A stretch of DNA of 64,000 nucleotides from assembly GCA_020744225.1 (NCBI GenBank), contig JAGMWG010000001.1, positions 3,596,001-3,660,000 on the forward strand, read 5' to 3'. Below the pieces are notes generated by a model, which made no database searches, was not told where the DNA came from, and was given only the letters and a program-made list of their open reading frames with translations. Shown here one piece after another: positions 9,693 to 21,284 of this stretch. This DNA comes from Paraphoma chrysanthemicola (taxonomy: Eukaryota; Ascomycota; Dothideomycetes; Pleosporales; Phaeosphaeriaceae). Numbering within the stretch: position 1 is the first letter of the stretch; each line of letters begins with the position of its first letter. The position numbers were made by a program, and so were the translations under genes.

Positions 9693-11468
9693 ATGCTTTC
9701 GCGTTCATTAGGGGGTTCAGTGCGACGAGGATGCAGACCACAGGTTGCGACGCGTTCGCGGCATCTTCTTGCGGCGAGAAGCTCCTTTACGCAGCCACGC
9801 GCATGGTACACAAACCATGTTCCGGGACGCGTACCGGCTTCCACGTCACGTGTTGCTCTGAAGACATCTACGACTACACAGTATCGGGGTTTAGCACCTC
9901 CTGAAATACTTCAATCTGCTTTTCCTACCAAAACTGTCTTGTTTCTGCTTATTGTAGGAGGCCTAGCGTACTATTTCGTCGACATTAGAGAGGAAGACTG
10001 GACCGACGATGTATTCAACAGCTACCAAGGAGAAGACCAGGCCATTGCAACACCACTGCATCTATACAGGGACAAGGAAGAGCTAGATCATTGGATACAA
10101 TTTCATATCCCTGATCCTTCAGCCCCGCTAACAGACCCTGGAGTGGCTCAACTCCTGAGCGAACAATTCGACAAGTTGGCGTTTGGGTGGATGATGACCG
10201 AACAGGACGCAAAAGAGGAGGGCATCCCAGTCACACATGGGTGCAGGTTCAGGAGCAATGAGCCTTGTGAGGACTTCTATGCGCTCGGAACGTCACCAGG
10301 TCCAGGGTCTAAGCCTTGGAATTATTGGAGCATTATGGATGGACATGCTGGACGGCACACTGCCATCTACTTGCAGTGGAGGTTGATACCTCACCTCTCG
10401 TCAGCACTCTTGGGCCTACCTGCCAGCTCGTCGTCCCCAGAGATCGAGACTGCAATCAAGCAGACGTTTCTCAATATCGACAAAAGCTTGATGGATAGAG
10501 CCCGAAGTGCGGCGCAGTGGTTTCCCGCCGCAAACGCTGCAGCTATCGCGGCCCTCGTACCCGCGTTCTCTGGGTCGTGTGCTCTCCTCGCTGCCTTTGA
10601 CCCCGAAAAAGAGACACTGCGGGTCGCGTGTACAGGCGATAGCCGCGCGGTGCTGGGACGCTGGGATCCTGCGAGCAATGCTTACACCAGTATACCGCTC
10701 TCGGTCGACCAGACTGGGTTCAACGAGAAGGAAGTCGAGCGACTAGCCAGAGAACATCCGGACGAGCCTGATATTATCGATCCGAAATCCGGTCGCCTGC
10801 TGGGTATAGCAATCACACGTGCCTTTGGCGACCACAGATGGAAGTGGGATAATGACTTCATCAAGACTGTGCAGCACAAGTTCTGGGGCACTGCACCGCG
10901 GCCCGGCTCAAAGACACCACCATACATGACTGCAGAACCGGAGGTGACAGAAACAGACATTGTGCGTGTCGACCCTGTCAAGGAGAAAGGCATACGGGCA
11001 GGCAAGAGCGACTTCATGATCATGGCATCTGATGGTCTGTGGGACCGCATCTCTTCGGAACATGCAGTTGAATGTGTAGAACGATGGATTGAAGCCAAAC
11101 AGCGCGGCAATGGCTCTGTCATAAATGATCCTCGCCTGAAAAGCAACCCAGCTCACTTCGCCATGTCCTTTAACCTGGAAGATGGAATCACTGTTGATCC
11201 TGAGAACGGGAAAGAAGTCGACTGGAAAGCTACGCCCGAGTACTTTGCCATCGAGGACGAGAATGCGGCTGTCTGCTTAGCGCGCAATGCTATGGGCGGA
11301 ACGAGGAGAGGTTTGTTCACCGGGATTCTGAGCGTACCTGGGCCGCAGGGCAGAAATGCAGTCGATGACACTACCATCATGGTGGTATTCTTCGATAAGC
11401 TAGGCGAGCAGCAGGCTGTCGCAAAGAAGGCGGAGGGGCCGAAGAAGAGCTGGTGGAAGCCGTGGTGA
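9693..11468 (+). CDS. ptc5: Mitochondrial PP2C-family phosphatase, pyruvate dehydrogenase phosphatase type
   Basis: A single exon encodes 591 aa. I chose the ATG at 9693 (MLSRSLGGSVRRGCR) over an in-frame ATG at 9561, because it starts a basic, Ser/Arg-rich mitochondrial presequence and leaves the neighbouring repeat out of the protein. A membrane segment follows at about residues 80-97 (TVLFLLIVGGLAYYFV). PP2C metal and phosphate motifs are present in order: SIMDGHAG (Asp about 216), GDSRAVLG (about 316), ITRAFGDHRWKW, ASDGLWDRIS (about 447) and VDDTTIMVVFF (about 559). This layout matches the yeast Ptc5/Ptc6 and animal PDP group, which dephosphorylates the E1 alpha subunit of pyruvate dehydrogenase in the inner membrane space or matrix. 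Substrate specificity is inferred from the family. Confidence 0.9.
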   Translation: MLSRSLGGSVRRGCRPQVATRSRHLLAARSSFTQPRAWYTNHVPGRVPASTSRVALKTSTTTQYRGLAPPEILQSAFPTKTVLFLLIVGGLAYYFVDIREEDWTDDVFNSYQGEDQAIATPLHLYRDKEELDHWIQFHIPDPSAPLTDPGVAQLLSEQFDKLAFGWMMTEQDAKEEGIPVTHGCRFRSNEPCEDFYALGTSPGPGSKPWNYWSIMDGHAGRHTAIYLQWRLIPHLSSALLGLPASSSSPEIETAIKQTFLNIDKSLMDRARSAAQWFPAANAAAIAALVPAFSGSCALLAAFDPEKETLRVACTGDSRAVLGRWDPASNAYTSIPLSVDQTGFNEKEVERLAREHPDEPDIIDPKSGRLLGIAITRAFGDHRWKWDNDFIKTVQHKFWGTAPRPGSKTPPYMTAEPEVTETDIVRVDPVKEKGIRAGKSDFMIMASDGLWDRISSEHAVECVERWIEAKQRGNGSVINDPRLKSNPAHFAMSFNLEDGITVDPENGKEVDWKATPEYFAIEDENAAVCLARNAMGGTRRGLFTGILSVPGPQGRNAVDDTTIMVVFFDKLGEQQAVAKKAEGPKKSWWKPW

Positions 11469-13039
11469 AGTGGACGTTCTGATGTGGCTGATGCAGCATT
11501 GGCCGCGATTTGTGCAGAGTGTGCCGATACGCTTTCTGAGGCATTCATGTGAGACACTGCTCTCATGCAAAGATGTAGCAGGCTGGGAGGCGCGGTGCTC
11601 TACGCGCCGGCTTATCGCGATAGACGCGTCTTCGCATTGATGAAGTCGCGCAGAGGAAGTCGCGGCACATTAGTATAGATATTCGGCGTCATCAAAAGTC
11701 ACTTTTGTCCTGCGACCGTTTCCGTCCAATGTGTGTCTCATCTGCGCGTTACAGCTAGTCCCCAACGTAAAGTATGAATACTCGATTCACTCATTGCCTC
11801 TCTATTCGCGTTGCGGGTGGGCTCTTCGGCCAGCGAAGAAGCTTCGAAGCCGAGTTGTCTGTTGCGGCAGACTCCGGGGCATGGCGCCCAACATCGCCAC
11901 TTCGGTCGTGGCCATCTTCCTTGGTTCGGGCGTGTCGGCGAGCCTGAAAAGTTACGTGGTCTTTGTCGTCATGCAAGAACACCAGCCACCCTCGCGCGGA
12001 AGAACACGAAATGTGCGATCACTGGCGTGAAAGTGCGCGATGTACGCTCGCAAGCAGTGGAACATCAAATGCGTGCATCGTGCTCTTCAACAAGTCTGTG
12101 CCGCCTGGTGTGATGGGCGCGGATGCGGCATTGGAAGGCACAGCACGCGCGATTGCTCGTCCTCGGTCGCGGAGGCTTCATATTGCAGGCTTTGGAGCCG
12201 CGCCACCACGACGAGAGGGATTGACCGAGTTAACAAACACGATGCGAGCGAACATGCAAATGCACATTATCAACAGAAGAGTGCTTGAGACTTTTGCGAA
12301 TTATCAACATTGGCTTCACTGTGCGAGCTCCGGAGTCATGCCAATATTCGCTCCTTCCCGCGGGATCGAAAGGGGAAGTGGCCGGATGTTTGGGAAGGCA
12401 TCGCTCGCCCTTGATGATGCGCTACTACCGAGTGGCTGCTACCCAGTAACAGAGAATGCAAGAACACACGGGCCCCCCTGAGCAAGACACACCCAGCCGA
12501 CGAGCAGCAGCGTCGAGCAGTATTGATGCCCGCAAAACTGAGATATTCATGCGAATGCGTTGATGCGCGATGTGTTCCTGGTGGTCAGGGTCAAGTACTA
12601 CCGCATGCAGCCTAGCGCCGAGACGCAGAGGCCAAGCAGAGCATGCGTGCCTCTCCCCAAAGCGCCCGCTCGAGAAAGCGTGTGCGATCCGCCGCAAATG
12701 AAGATGGGGTCAAACTCAGCACATGGCTGGCGGGCCCTGCCATCAGCCCGCCCTCACCTTCAACCATTCCCTCCGCCTCCCTCCCTTCACATCTTTGCCA
12801 CGCACGTCTTATCGACTGCACCACCTGTCTGACGCTTTCTGGACGTCGCGAAGGCCTACTCGCCGCACGCCTAGACCTCAGAGCCTGTTACCAAGGTTGC
12901 GCTTGCGCCAGCTAATACACGAGGAAGGACTGAACAGCCCCCGGGAGACCCAACTCTCCTCTCTCACACCTACCGCCGCCCACAACCACAACCACCACGC
13001 CGCCTCGACATCGCGCCGTCGATCCACTCGGTTGCGAAA
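11469..13039. other. 1.6 kb intergenic region
   Basis: Frames such as 11963-12481 show no domain or codon signal and I do not call them. The last 300 bases before 13040 are C-rich (CACCACCACC-like) and probably form the ies4 promoter and leader. Confidence 0.5.
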
Positions 13040-13789
13040 ATGTCCGCGAAGCCTGTCCGCTCCAAGACGGTCATCCTCAGACTTTCACCAAAGGCCCTCG
13101 TCGCATTCCCACACGAGCCTGCAGCAGCACCACCTACCCCAGAGGCAAAGCCCGCATCATCACCAGACACGCCTGCGCCCCAGGCCGCCGACTCCTCCAT
13201 CAACACGCCTGCCGACTCGTCCACGATGAACGGCACCAACACACCGTCGTCGCTGGCGCCCCCAGCGGTCGGCCCCAACGGCAAGCGGAAAGGACCAGCC
13301 CCCAAGAAGCGCACAATCGCCGCTGTCGACGGCGCGAATGGCACCAACGGCACACCAAAGGCTCGCGGCAAGCCCGGCCCCAAGTCGAAGAAGCAGAAGC
13401 TTGGAGACATGATCAACGACCCCAACTCGACGACACCCTTCGCTGCATCTACGCCAGCACAGAAGCTGGGCCCCAAGGCCAACGCCGGCGCCATCAACGC
13501 GAACCTACGCAGCCTCGACCGCACTGGCAAGTTCAAGTGCCGGAAGTGGCAGAAGACTGGCTTCAGGCTACGGACCTTCACTGGCTCCGTTGTCGAATTG
13601 CCGTCATGGAAGGCTCCTCAGCGGTCCTCAGCCTTCTCCGAAGACGTCAAGAGCGACTCAACCGGCTCGAGCGACTCGAAGATCAAGGACGAGAGCAGTG
13701 CCATCAGCGAGAAGTCAGGTCTCACACCTGCGCCACGCGCACTTGATGCCTTGGCCAGTTCGCCTGCTCCAGTTCCTGCCGCGAGTTGA
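13040..13789 (+). CDS. ies4: INO80 chromatin-remodelling complex subunit Ies4
   Basis: A single exon of 249 aa. The start MSAKPVRSKTVILRLSPKAL is the conserved Ies4 opening (basic residues, then V-x-L-x-LSPK). A disordered Pro/Ala/Thr-rich linker with basic nuclear-type patches (NGKRKGPAPKKR; GKPGPKSKKQK) follows. The second conserved block is at about residues 145-195: QKLGPKANAGAINANLRSLD, then CRKWQKTGFRLRTFTG and ELPSWKAP. Filamentous-fungal Ies4 has just this two-block layout and is longer than the yeast protein (about 116 aa). It works in the nucleus as an INO80 accessory subunit linked to DNA-damage checkpoint signalling in yeast; that role is family knowledge. The tail is Ser-rich and acidic. 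Confidence 0.85.
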   Translation: MSAKPVRSKTVILRLSPKALVAFPHEPAAAPPTPEAKPASSPDTPAPQAADSSINTPADSSTMNGTNTPSSLAPPAVGPNGKRKGPAPKKRTIAAVDGANGTNGTPKARGKPGPKSKKQKLGDMINDPNSTTPFAASTPAQKLGPKANAGAINANLRSLDRTGKFKCRKWQKTGFRLRTFTGSVVELPSWKAPQRSSAFSEDVKSDSTGSSDSKIKDESSAISEKSGLTPAPRALDALASSPAPVPAAS

Positions 13790-14888
13790 GAGCCACTACG
13801 CGCGTTCGACACAGCATTGCGGCCGCTGCAGAATGCGTTGCAGCTCTTGGTACCGCACATGCTTCGGCATCTTTCTTGCATCTTTCCCTTGTCTTTTGCA
13901 AAGCTTTGCATCAGCCCACCGGTAGGATACAGACGTCAGATTCCTTGGTCATGCGACAGCAGCAGAAGGATTTGAAAAGAGTATTTCTTGTGTGCCAGCA
14001 TTTCACCTCTTGTCTTTTTACATTTCGTTCGCATTGTACTAGCATGTCTGGAGTTTGGAGGCGCACTGCATATCGCCCAATAGGATTATGTTGGGCAAGG
14101 GATATTCATTGAGGCAGGATAGTCATTCTTCTGGCACCCAGGTTGCCGCTCGACAGGACGTGGGGACGGGCTCTCTTGCATACATTCGGATGATATGACA
14201 CGGGTACGATCCGCTGGCTAGAATATCTATACCAATGGAGGAACAGTTCAAGAGTTTCAATTACAAATGCAAGTGGTCTTGCCTAGGGCTCGGCCGCATT
14301 GAACACGTGCCTTGTCTTGGATGGTCAATTGTGGTCACCTATTTAATGACGTCGAATCGTAAATCACATCTAAGCGGATCTTGACCCGAGCCATGTCCTT
14401 CGGCAACAGCTCCTGCTTCACGTCTGAAGGTGTCATGCTGGTTGTGAGCATGACGACGCGAGAATGGCGTGCGTTATCGTGGACCGAGATAGTCGATTAA
14501 CCTTGTCCCCGCAGTAGCTCCCCAGTGCTTCCCGGCCGGCGCTTCTCATGTCGAGACCACATCAAGTAATCCTTATTACCGGCTTTCAGTGCTTCTCTGC
14601 TTCTACGACAGACGATGATTGCACCTGGCTTCATAGTCACGCGTCTACTGGCGTGCGTTAGCTTCTAGTCGTGTCCGCCGCACCTGCCCATAGCTCCAAC
14701 CTCCACTGTCTCTGTCACTCCGCAACTTAGCCACGCGCCTCCGCTTGCATTTGGGCGTTTGACACGCCGTATGCCCTGAAGTCTGTCGGCCCATCTGCCG
14801 TTCGCTCTGTGGACCCGCGTAAGCCGCGGTTGCGACCGCTCCAAACGTCATCGCTTGACCTGATCCGCCCAACTCGATACACTCTGCC
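13790..14888. other. 1.1 kb intergenic region between ies4 and gid1
   Basis: It holds the ies4 3' flank and the gid1 promoter. I see no gene, and no repeat shared with other parts of the window. Confidence 0.5.
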
Positions 14889-17098
14889 ATGTACAACCGC
14901 CGCTCCTCGTACGCTGCCGTGGCAAGCGGCAGCACTGGAAACAGCCAGGCCCATCCCGCGCCAACGCGATCAGGCGCCTTCTCCCACCTGCTCAACAGCG
15001 CCAATGCGACACCGCACAACCTGAGCCACAACCGCCTTTCGCGCTCCATCGACGCCGACGGCCACCACAACAGCATGTCGACCAGCTGGACAAGAGGGGG
15101 ACAGCTGCCCTCCTATTCGACCCAGGGCGGATATTGGCAGGGCCTCGGAGGTAGTGTGCAGGATATACCCCCGTTCTTTGTGCCTTCGTACCTGCGCGGC
15201 TCTAAGCATGCCGAGAAGCTGCAGGAGGCACACAGGGCAAAGGTCGCGGCACAGCGAGACTACAAGTCTACACACTCGTCCAATGCCGGATCCCTATCGA
15301 CGAGCTCGAGCAGCGTAAATTTGCACAAGATGGCGCCATCGTACCGGGGCCTGACGCACGAGATCGTTGAGCGCGCACCCGTCTTTGTGGACGAGCCGGC
15401 ACCCTGGCCGACGAGGTGGAATGAAGGAGACAAGTTCGCGCAGCTGGATATTGAGGACAATGGCAGGCAGGCCAAGTTCTCGGGCACGCAGAAGACACAC
15501 GATGAGGCGGCAGCGGTACGCGCAGACTTCCCCATGCCTCGGCAATGCGGCATCTATTACTACGAGGCGACGGTGATATCCAAGGGAAAGGACGGGTAAG
15601 TACTGCCCCAGACTAATTCTTTCTGTGCTAATGCTAGAGTAGACGGATGATCGGTGTCGGATTCTCAGGGCCCAAGGTCGCGCTCAGTCGAATACCTGGC
15701 TGGGAACCAGATTCATACGCGTATCACGGCGACGATGGGCAGGTCTTCAGTAACACCACCTCGGGGAAGCAGTATGGTCCCAAGTTCAGCACGCTGGATG
15801 TGATCGGCTGTGGCATCAACTTCCGAACGAACACGGCCTTCTTCACCAAGAACGGCCACATGCTGGGTAGGCTACAACATTTGCTTCATATGTGGACTTG
15901 GCTCACATGATCAGGCACCGCTTTCCGAGACCTCAAACCAAACATGCCCTATTACCCGACCGTAGGCATGAAGAAGCCTGGCGAGACTTTGCGCGCAAAC
16001 TTTGGACAAGAGCCTTTTGCCTTTGATATTGACAAGATGGTGCAGGACGAGAAGGCAGCCATACAAGCAGAGATCGCACGAACGAGGTCAGCACACAAGA
16101 TTGCTGCAAACGAGACAGAGTTCATACATTCTTTGATCGGACAATATCTGGCACATGATGGATATGTTGAGACTGCTCGCGCATTCGAAGAAGAAACAAG
16201 AGAGGAAGCGAGAGCACTAGCAAACGGAGATGATAGTGGGCTCCCGCGAGAAGAGATAGTGGAGGATCTGGATGCGTTGAACAGGCAAAGTGAGCTATTC
16301 GAAGCTTGAGACCTGCGAGTCACTGCTAATAAATGTCAGAAATCCGGACAGCGATCCTGGAAGGCGACATCGACAAAGCACTGAAGCACACCTCGGCATA
16401 CTACCCTTCCGTTCTGCGCGACAACGAGAACATCTACTTCAAGCTGAAATGTCGGAAATTCATCGAAATGATCCGACTCTGTAACGAAATGAATGCGCAA
16501 TGCCATCCTGTACCCACACCACCCTCCAAACGATCAACAGCTTCGACACTCAATAAGCGTAATTCTACGGCAACGGACGAGTATGACTTTGAAATGGAGC
16601 TCGACGAACAACTAGGTGTACACAACCCAACACCGAGCTGGGACAACAAGGACGAAGACGAGGAGCTAGACGATGAAGACGACATCGAAGACAAGGAGAT
16701 GAAGTTGCAGCAATTGACCCAGGACACCATCGCATATGGCCAAGAGCTAAGAGCCGAGTTTGCTACCGATCCAAGACGAGAAGTTAAGCGCGCACTCGAA
16801 GATACCTTTGCACTTATCGCGTACGAGAATGTCAGAGAAAGTGCTCTAGCACCGCTTTTAGAGACCAAAGGACGCACGCCGGTGGCGGAGGAACTCAACA
16901 GCGCTATCTTGGGTACGTCTTCCCAACCGCATGCAAATGTAAAGATGAAATGCTAACAACCAACTAGTGAGTCTCGGCAAATCCTCCTCAGCAGCGCTCG
17001 AACGCCTCGTCCAACAAACAGAAGCTCTGGTCGCTGAGCTGGGTGAAGACGGTGGACCAGGCGCATTTGTTAATGTACGCCGCGACTTTTTGCAATAG
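14889..17098 (+). CDS. gid1: RanBPM/Gid1 homologue: SPRY-LisH-CTLH-CRA scaffold of the GID/CTLH ubiquitin ligase
   Basis: Five exons (14889-15595, 15643-15866, 15915-16289, 16340-16912, 16968-17098) close to 669 aa, with introns of 47-55 nt. After a disordered Ser-rich N-terminus, the SPRY domain runs from about residue 200 to 350 (CGIYYYEATVISKGKDGRM; IGVGFSGPKVALSRIPGW; GCGINFRTNTAFFTKNGH). LisH follows at about 376-408 (FIHSLIGQYLAHDGYVETA), then CTLH (RTAILEGDIDKALKHTSAYY) and a CRA region broken by an acidic insert (DEDEELDDEDDIEDKE). This order is that of yeast Gid1/Vid30 and animal RanBP9/10, which hold substrate receptors and the RING pair together in the ligase that degrades gluconeogenic enzymes. 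Function here is inferred from domain order. Confidence 0.9.
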
Positions 17099-17354
17099 TA
17101 TCGACTGCGAAGTGCAAAGGACGTGCGGGGCTTGAAGTATCTCGTTTTCAGGGGACGGGTAGTTGAGATGAAGGGATGTGCTGCGCTACGGAAGTAGGTG
17201 GGGGTGTCGATGGCTTTGCATTTGCATTTTTGGAGCGTTTCGGTTGGGTGGGTTGGGCAATGGCGTATATGCGTGTGCAGTGACCTTTTGACAAGTGCAG
17301 TGGAATGAAGCAAGGAGAACCGGGTCATTATAGGCTGCAGAACGGGGATAGCCT

Positions 17355-17468
17355 GGTGGATATGAATGTTCACACTCAACTCCAAATGTATTCACAGCAG
17401 AGCTCATGGGTTGTGGTCGTTACTGCTGTATGTGGTGGCGTGCGTGGTTAGCGTCTTGGCGGAGAGTC
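17355..17468 (+). repeat. Dispersed repeat, copy 1 (partner at 21287-21399)
   Basis: The two copies share gggttgtggtcgttactg and ggttagcgtcttggcgg, and align upstream as gtggatatg..tactc(a/g)actcca. They are in the same orientation, about 3.9 kb apart. Confidence 0.75.
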
Positions 17469-17793
17469 ACTGAACTAGTATATGCGACACTGTACGTTGT
17501 CATCCACTCCGCCTATCGGTTTTGCTTTAAAGACCTGCACGACTGAGTCGTTCGTGCGTTCGCTGCGTCAGAGTTGTGGCTTCACCTGTAGCAGCTCGAA
17601 GCAGCATGGCTACGACTTTATCCTAGTTTCCTCCGAGAATACCCAGCTTCATACATGACGTTTTTCAATGTGGCAATAATCAATTGAGAAACGATTGCAT
17701 AAAGTTTCTCCTTCTCACGATGGTGCTGATCCGAAGTTACAATGCAGACGATAGCGTCCTTTTGTTCTTGTGCTAACTGAGCATTCCACCCAC

Positions 17794-17904
17794 TGCCAAT
17801 ATCGTTCTCGAATAATAATCCAACCCATATATTAAAGCCTCTATCGTTTTGCCGATATCGTTCTGAAATAATATCTCATCCCGTAATTTAAAGTCTCCAC
17901 CTTT
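17794..17904 (+). repeat. Tandem duplication of a 56-bp unit
   Basis: Unit 1 starts tgccaatatcgttctcgaat and unit 2 starts tgccgatatcgttctgaaat. They stay alignable over about 56 bases (attaaagcctc versus atttaaagtctcc). The sequence is AT-rich and non-coding. Confidence 0.65.
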
Positions 17905-18019
17905 CTCCTTTGTTCTGCGCGTCGCGGAGAGGCATTTGTAGACGCAAAATAAGCATGGGAAGCCATCGGTGCCCCAACAACAAAAGCTCGTTGCATTGCG
18001 GTCATCTCAGTACGGGTAT

Positions 18020-19014
18020 CTAGTGATGTTGTGCGGCCTGATTATCAGGAAACTCGGGTAGATTTGTCGGCGTACATAAAGCAAGCTCCTGTGGCAGGAC
18101 CTGGTTGGAAGCATCCCCTGTATACCGAGGAGAGAGCGAGCCCACGGTCGATTGGGAAAGGAGGGCTGGGGCTGGGGCTCCGTACGAGAAATATTGTATG
18201 TTTTCTGGTTTTGGAGACTCAAGGACCGGCTCCGTGCCGGGCTGAACGCTACCTGTGGGGGACCGAATTTCTTGTTGCGGGCTATATAGGCTAGGGCCAC
18301 CTGCTGAGCCTTTTATCGGTAGATCTGCGTGCGGCTTTGGATTGAGCGAGTGACCTAGTTCCACGACAGGGTGACTTTGGTCGAGCCTGGGTGTGCAGTG
18401 AAGGCCAGCCATGCGATGGCGATGGAGCACGATGCCGTGAATGGTGAGGGAGGTGATGAAGAGGGCACTGGGAATTTTTAGTCGTGCCGGTAAAGGGCAT
18501 TAAAAAACTTACAATTGGACTCCGCCGAGGCCGGCAGCGGTAGCCAAACAGGAAAACCAGGAGATTGTAGCACCTGAGAAAGAGTACTTGTCGTAGTATG
18601 AATAGCTGTAGTAGGAAGTTCCAAAGAGGTAGGAGATGTAGGAGACCTGTGAGGCGAGGAGGGCGAAGGAGCAGAGCCAGAAGATGACGAGGAATATGTC
18701 AAGACCAAGAATCGCCCAGTAGTTATACAGACTTCGAGAGCTGTACTCAGCCACCAAAAGGTAGATACCAGTTATGATGGTGGCCAGTGCCTGTCATGCT
18801 TCAGTGATGGAAGTTTTAGAGGGCGCCGAATGACACTCACCGTGAAGAGCATAAGAATATCACCACTAAAGGCATATCCAGCAACGCCGAAGCTACAAAG
18901 GCCAAGGATGATAACTCCAAGAACGAGCTGGACGATGCGAAGTGCTATGAAGCCTCGGGGATAGATTGGGATGTGTTCTCGTCCTGCAAGTCTCTCCGCT
19001 GGATGATTGTTCAT
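18020..19014 (-). CDS. MARVEL-domain membrane protein, 299 aa
   Basis: Exons on the minus strand are 19014-18841, 18790-18513 and 18467-18020, with introns of 50 and 45 nt; the total is 900 nt. Four membrane segments are visible: FIALRIVQLVLGVIILGLCS, GDILMLFTALATIITGIYLL, YWAILGLDIFLVIFWLCSFA, and a last one split by intron 2 (LATAAGLGGVQFALFITSLT). A Tyr/Ser-rich loop precedes TM4. The C-terminal 120 residues are cytosolic, Pro/Ser/His-rich and end NQAAQHH. This is the usual fungal MARVEL layout. Such proteins sit in membrane microdomains; the particular role is unknown. Confidence 0.85.
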
Positions 19015-20573
19015 CTTGAGTTGGGAGCGGGAAACTGAGAGGTGAAGGACGGTCCAATGAGCGTCTGTTCACTATGAGAGAAGGAAACGAAGAGGTTATC
19101 CGTCATTTTTAAGCTCCTTCTACAGAAACCTTCTCCTTACAGCCACAGGCATGCCCATCTCACGCATACAAAAGCAAAAACGCCCGAGTGATCAAATTGG
19201 GCTTGTTGCCGGGTTTGGCGACTCTCAGCCGCACGTAAAACCGAAGTTAAAATCTAAATCGATATCAGAAGCGAGCACAACACCTGTCATACAGGGCAAC
19301 CCCGCTAAATGAGATGCGTCTCGTCGTGTGATATCTACGCCACAACGTCGCAAACAAAAAACCGTGGTTGAAAGTGGCTTCCATGCTTGAACAGCCGTAC
19401 CTCAAGCATATATTGCCCTCTGTTTTCCGTTCTCTTGATTCAGAACATGCCTTTCTTTAGTCGGTAGGCTTCCTCCCAATGCAGTATACTATAGGGGCTA
19501 CGAATCAAACACCCAGATTTCCCTTTACCTGTTGATCTATATGCTTAGTGTGCTTCACAATCTTGCAAACCACTGACAATGCGGCGACGAGGCTATGAAA
19601 GGCGGAAGGTATGTCCCTCTGCACGGCCCAAATTGATGAATAGGATGGCGAGGGAACTCTAGGTCGGATGTATCTTTCTAATCCTTCAGTCAATTTGCCT
19701 GGCTGACGTTTTCCTAGGACAGTAAACAGGATGTCGGAGCGCAAGGCGAAACTGCCTGAAAGTAGGCAAACGAGGGATAAGTGGATCTCTCCACGGCATT
19801 TACCGAGAACACGAGAATACGAGAATGAGGTGTCCAATGGGGCAATTCTGGTGTTGGAAAGAACAGGGGCAGGGGTGAGCAACTGGGGAGCTGAACCACA
19901 GCAATACAGCACGCTTAGTTCTTCCGCTTTAGGCAGAGCTGATAGGGAGGGCCGACCCGCACGGGCACAGACTCGGGTACGAGAGGCGATGTTTTCTCAG
20001 AAAATGTGGAGATGGTGCGTTTGAATGAATTTATAACGTACGATAAATCTCAGTCGGTTTGACCGCATAACATACCGCGCTAGCGCGCGCGTACCTGATT
20101 CCTACTGTGGAGCTGTTTGAATCTCCTACACACCCCAACAGGGCCTTTGCTATTTGTTAACAGTGGTAGGGAGTAAGTGCTTGATCGATTGAGGTCCGAC
20201 TTAGGGAGCCGGACTTTGACTTGTACAGTTCCCAGTAGCCTGATCACATGACCGGCTTCAAACACTATCGACAACACCTCGTCCTGGTCTCTCTCGATTC
20301 ATGTCGACGAGATATAAAAGCCTCTTTCACTTTGCGCTGGAGTCGATGGAATCAAGCATGCACATGAAGATAGCCATTGCTCGGGCGCGATGATAACGGT
20401 GCCACGCCGAGAAATCCGCAAGAACGATCCGATCGAGTCGCTCTTGGCAGTCCATCACAGGCAGCGCTTTGGGGCGCAGTATGTGCGGACATAACTACAT
20501 GCTGCTGCCTATTGCCTCCTCCTGAACAACACCACCCCACTTCTGGCTGCATTGCCTAGACGCCCCTTCAAAA
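19015..20573. other. 1.6 kb intergenic region
   Basis: No gene is supported. A TATA-like sequence (gatataaaagcc) near 20310 lies about 260 bp before the HET relic and may be its old promoter. Other frames are short and without domains. Confidence 0.45.
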
Positions 20574-21284
20574 ATGCTCTGCTCCATTTGTGATAATATT
20601 GATATAGAGTCTTTATTGTCGACTTCTACTACTCCAAACTCAGAAGCGGAGCCTTGTCAGAAATCTAAAGACCTTCAGCACATGGAGCACATCGAGAGTC
20701 AAGTCAAGCATCATGATGACGTTTTCAGAATTCGTGGTTCCGCAAATAATGGCTGCGAGCTGTCCGCCACAAGAATCCGGGCTTTTGAGAGCAGAAAGAT
20801 CAATGACGAAGATGTCACAAGAGGAATGCCAATAGTGCTCAGCAGCAAGCACGACGGGGTCCGAATCAGCATCGAGAGTTGCGAAGGTCTAATCGAGGTT
20901 TGCGGGCTGGACGTATGCATGCATGAGGTGACTAATCTATGATATACTGTACCTTGTTAAATTATAGCTTATAGGCTTCAAGATGCGTTCAATACAGATG
21001 AACAAATGCCTTCTGGTATGTTACGGAGAATGCACATGGACCTAGGCTCTCAGGGTACCCTCAGAATTGCCTCCAGATGGCTAGATAAATGCGCCAACGA
21101 CTATACCACCTGCTCCCAACCAGTAATCGGCGCTCATATGTTGCTAAAGAGAGTGCTTAATTTGGGAGATGACACCAGAAACCCGTTCCTTGTCGAATCT
21201 GCAGGGAAAAGTCACCTATGCCTCCGCGGCTCTCCGGAGGCGCCTGGCTTCCTTCTTTATCTTATAGAAATGCCGTTGCTCTAA
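20574..21284 (+). pseudogene. Truncated HET (heterokaryon incompatibility) domain gene, relic
   Basis: The frame at 20574-20942 opens MLCSICDNIDIESLL and reaches IRISIESCEGLIEVCGLDV. A second frame from about 20970 reads RLQDAFNTDEQ..., RIASRWLDKCANDYTTCSQP, then RVLNLGDDTRNPFLVES. This order (CxxC start, W-L..C..H/T..C motif, then RVIDVGD-like and F-L-V-E) is that of the N-terminal part of fungal HET proteins. The two parts cannot be joined in phase by any good splice pair I tried, and a single-base shift at about 21208 moves GKVTYAS out of frame. The LSHCWG-type core and all that follows are missing: the sequence runs into a dispersed repeat at 21287. Confidence 0.65.

Larger units (their letters stand above)
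17099..18019. other. Convergent intergenic region with repeats
   Basis: It lies between the 3' ends of gid1 and the MARVEL gene. It holds one copy of a dispersed repeat (17355-17468) and a tandem duplication (17794-17904). No gene is supported. Confidence 0.6.

Noticed and set aside
11963..12481. 172-codon plus-strand frame
   Set aside because: No domain or conserved pattern; Arg/His/Ala mixture typical of chance frames.
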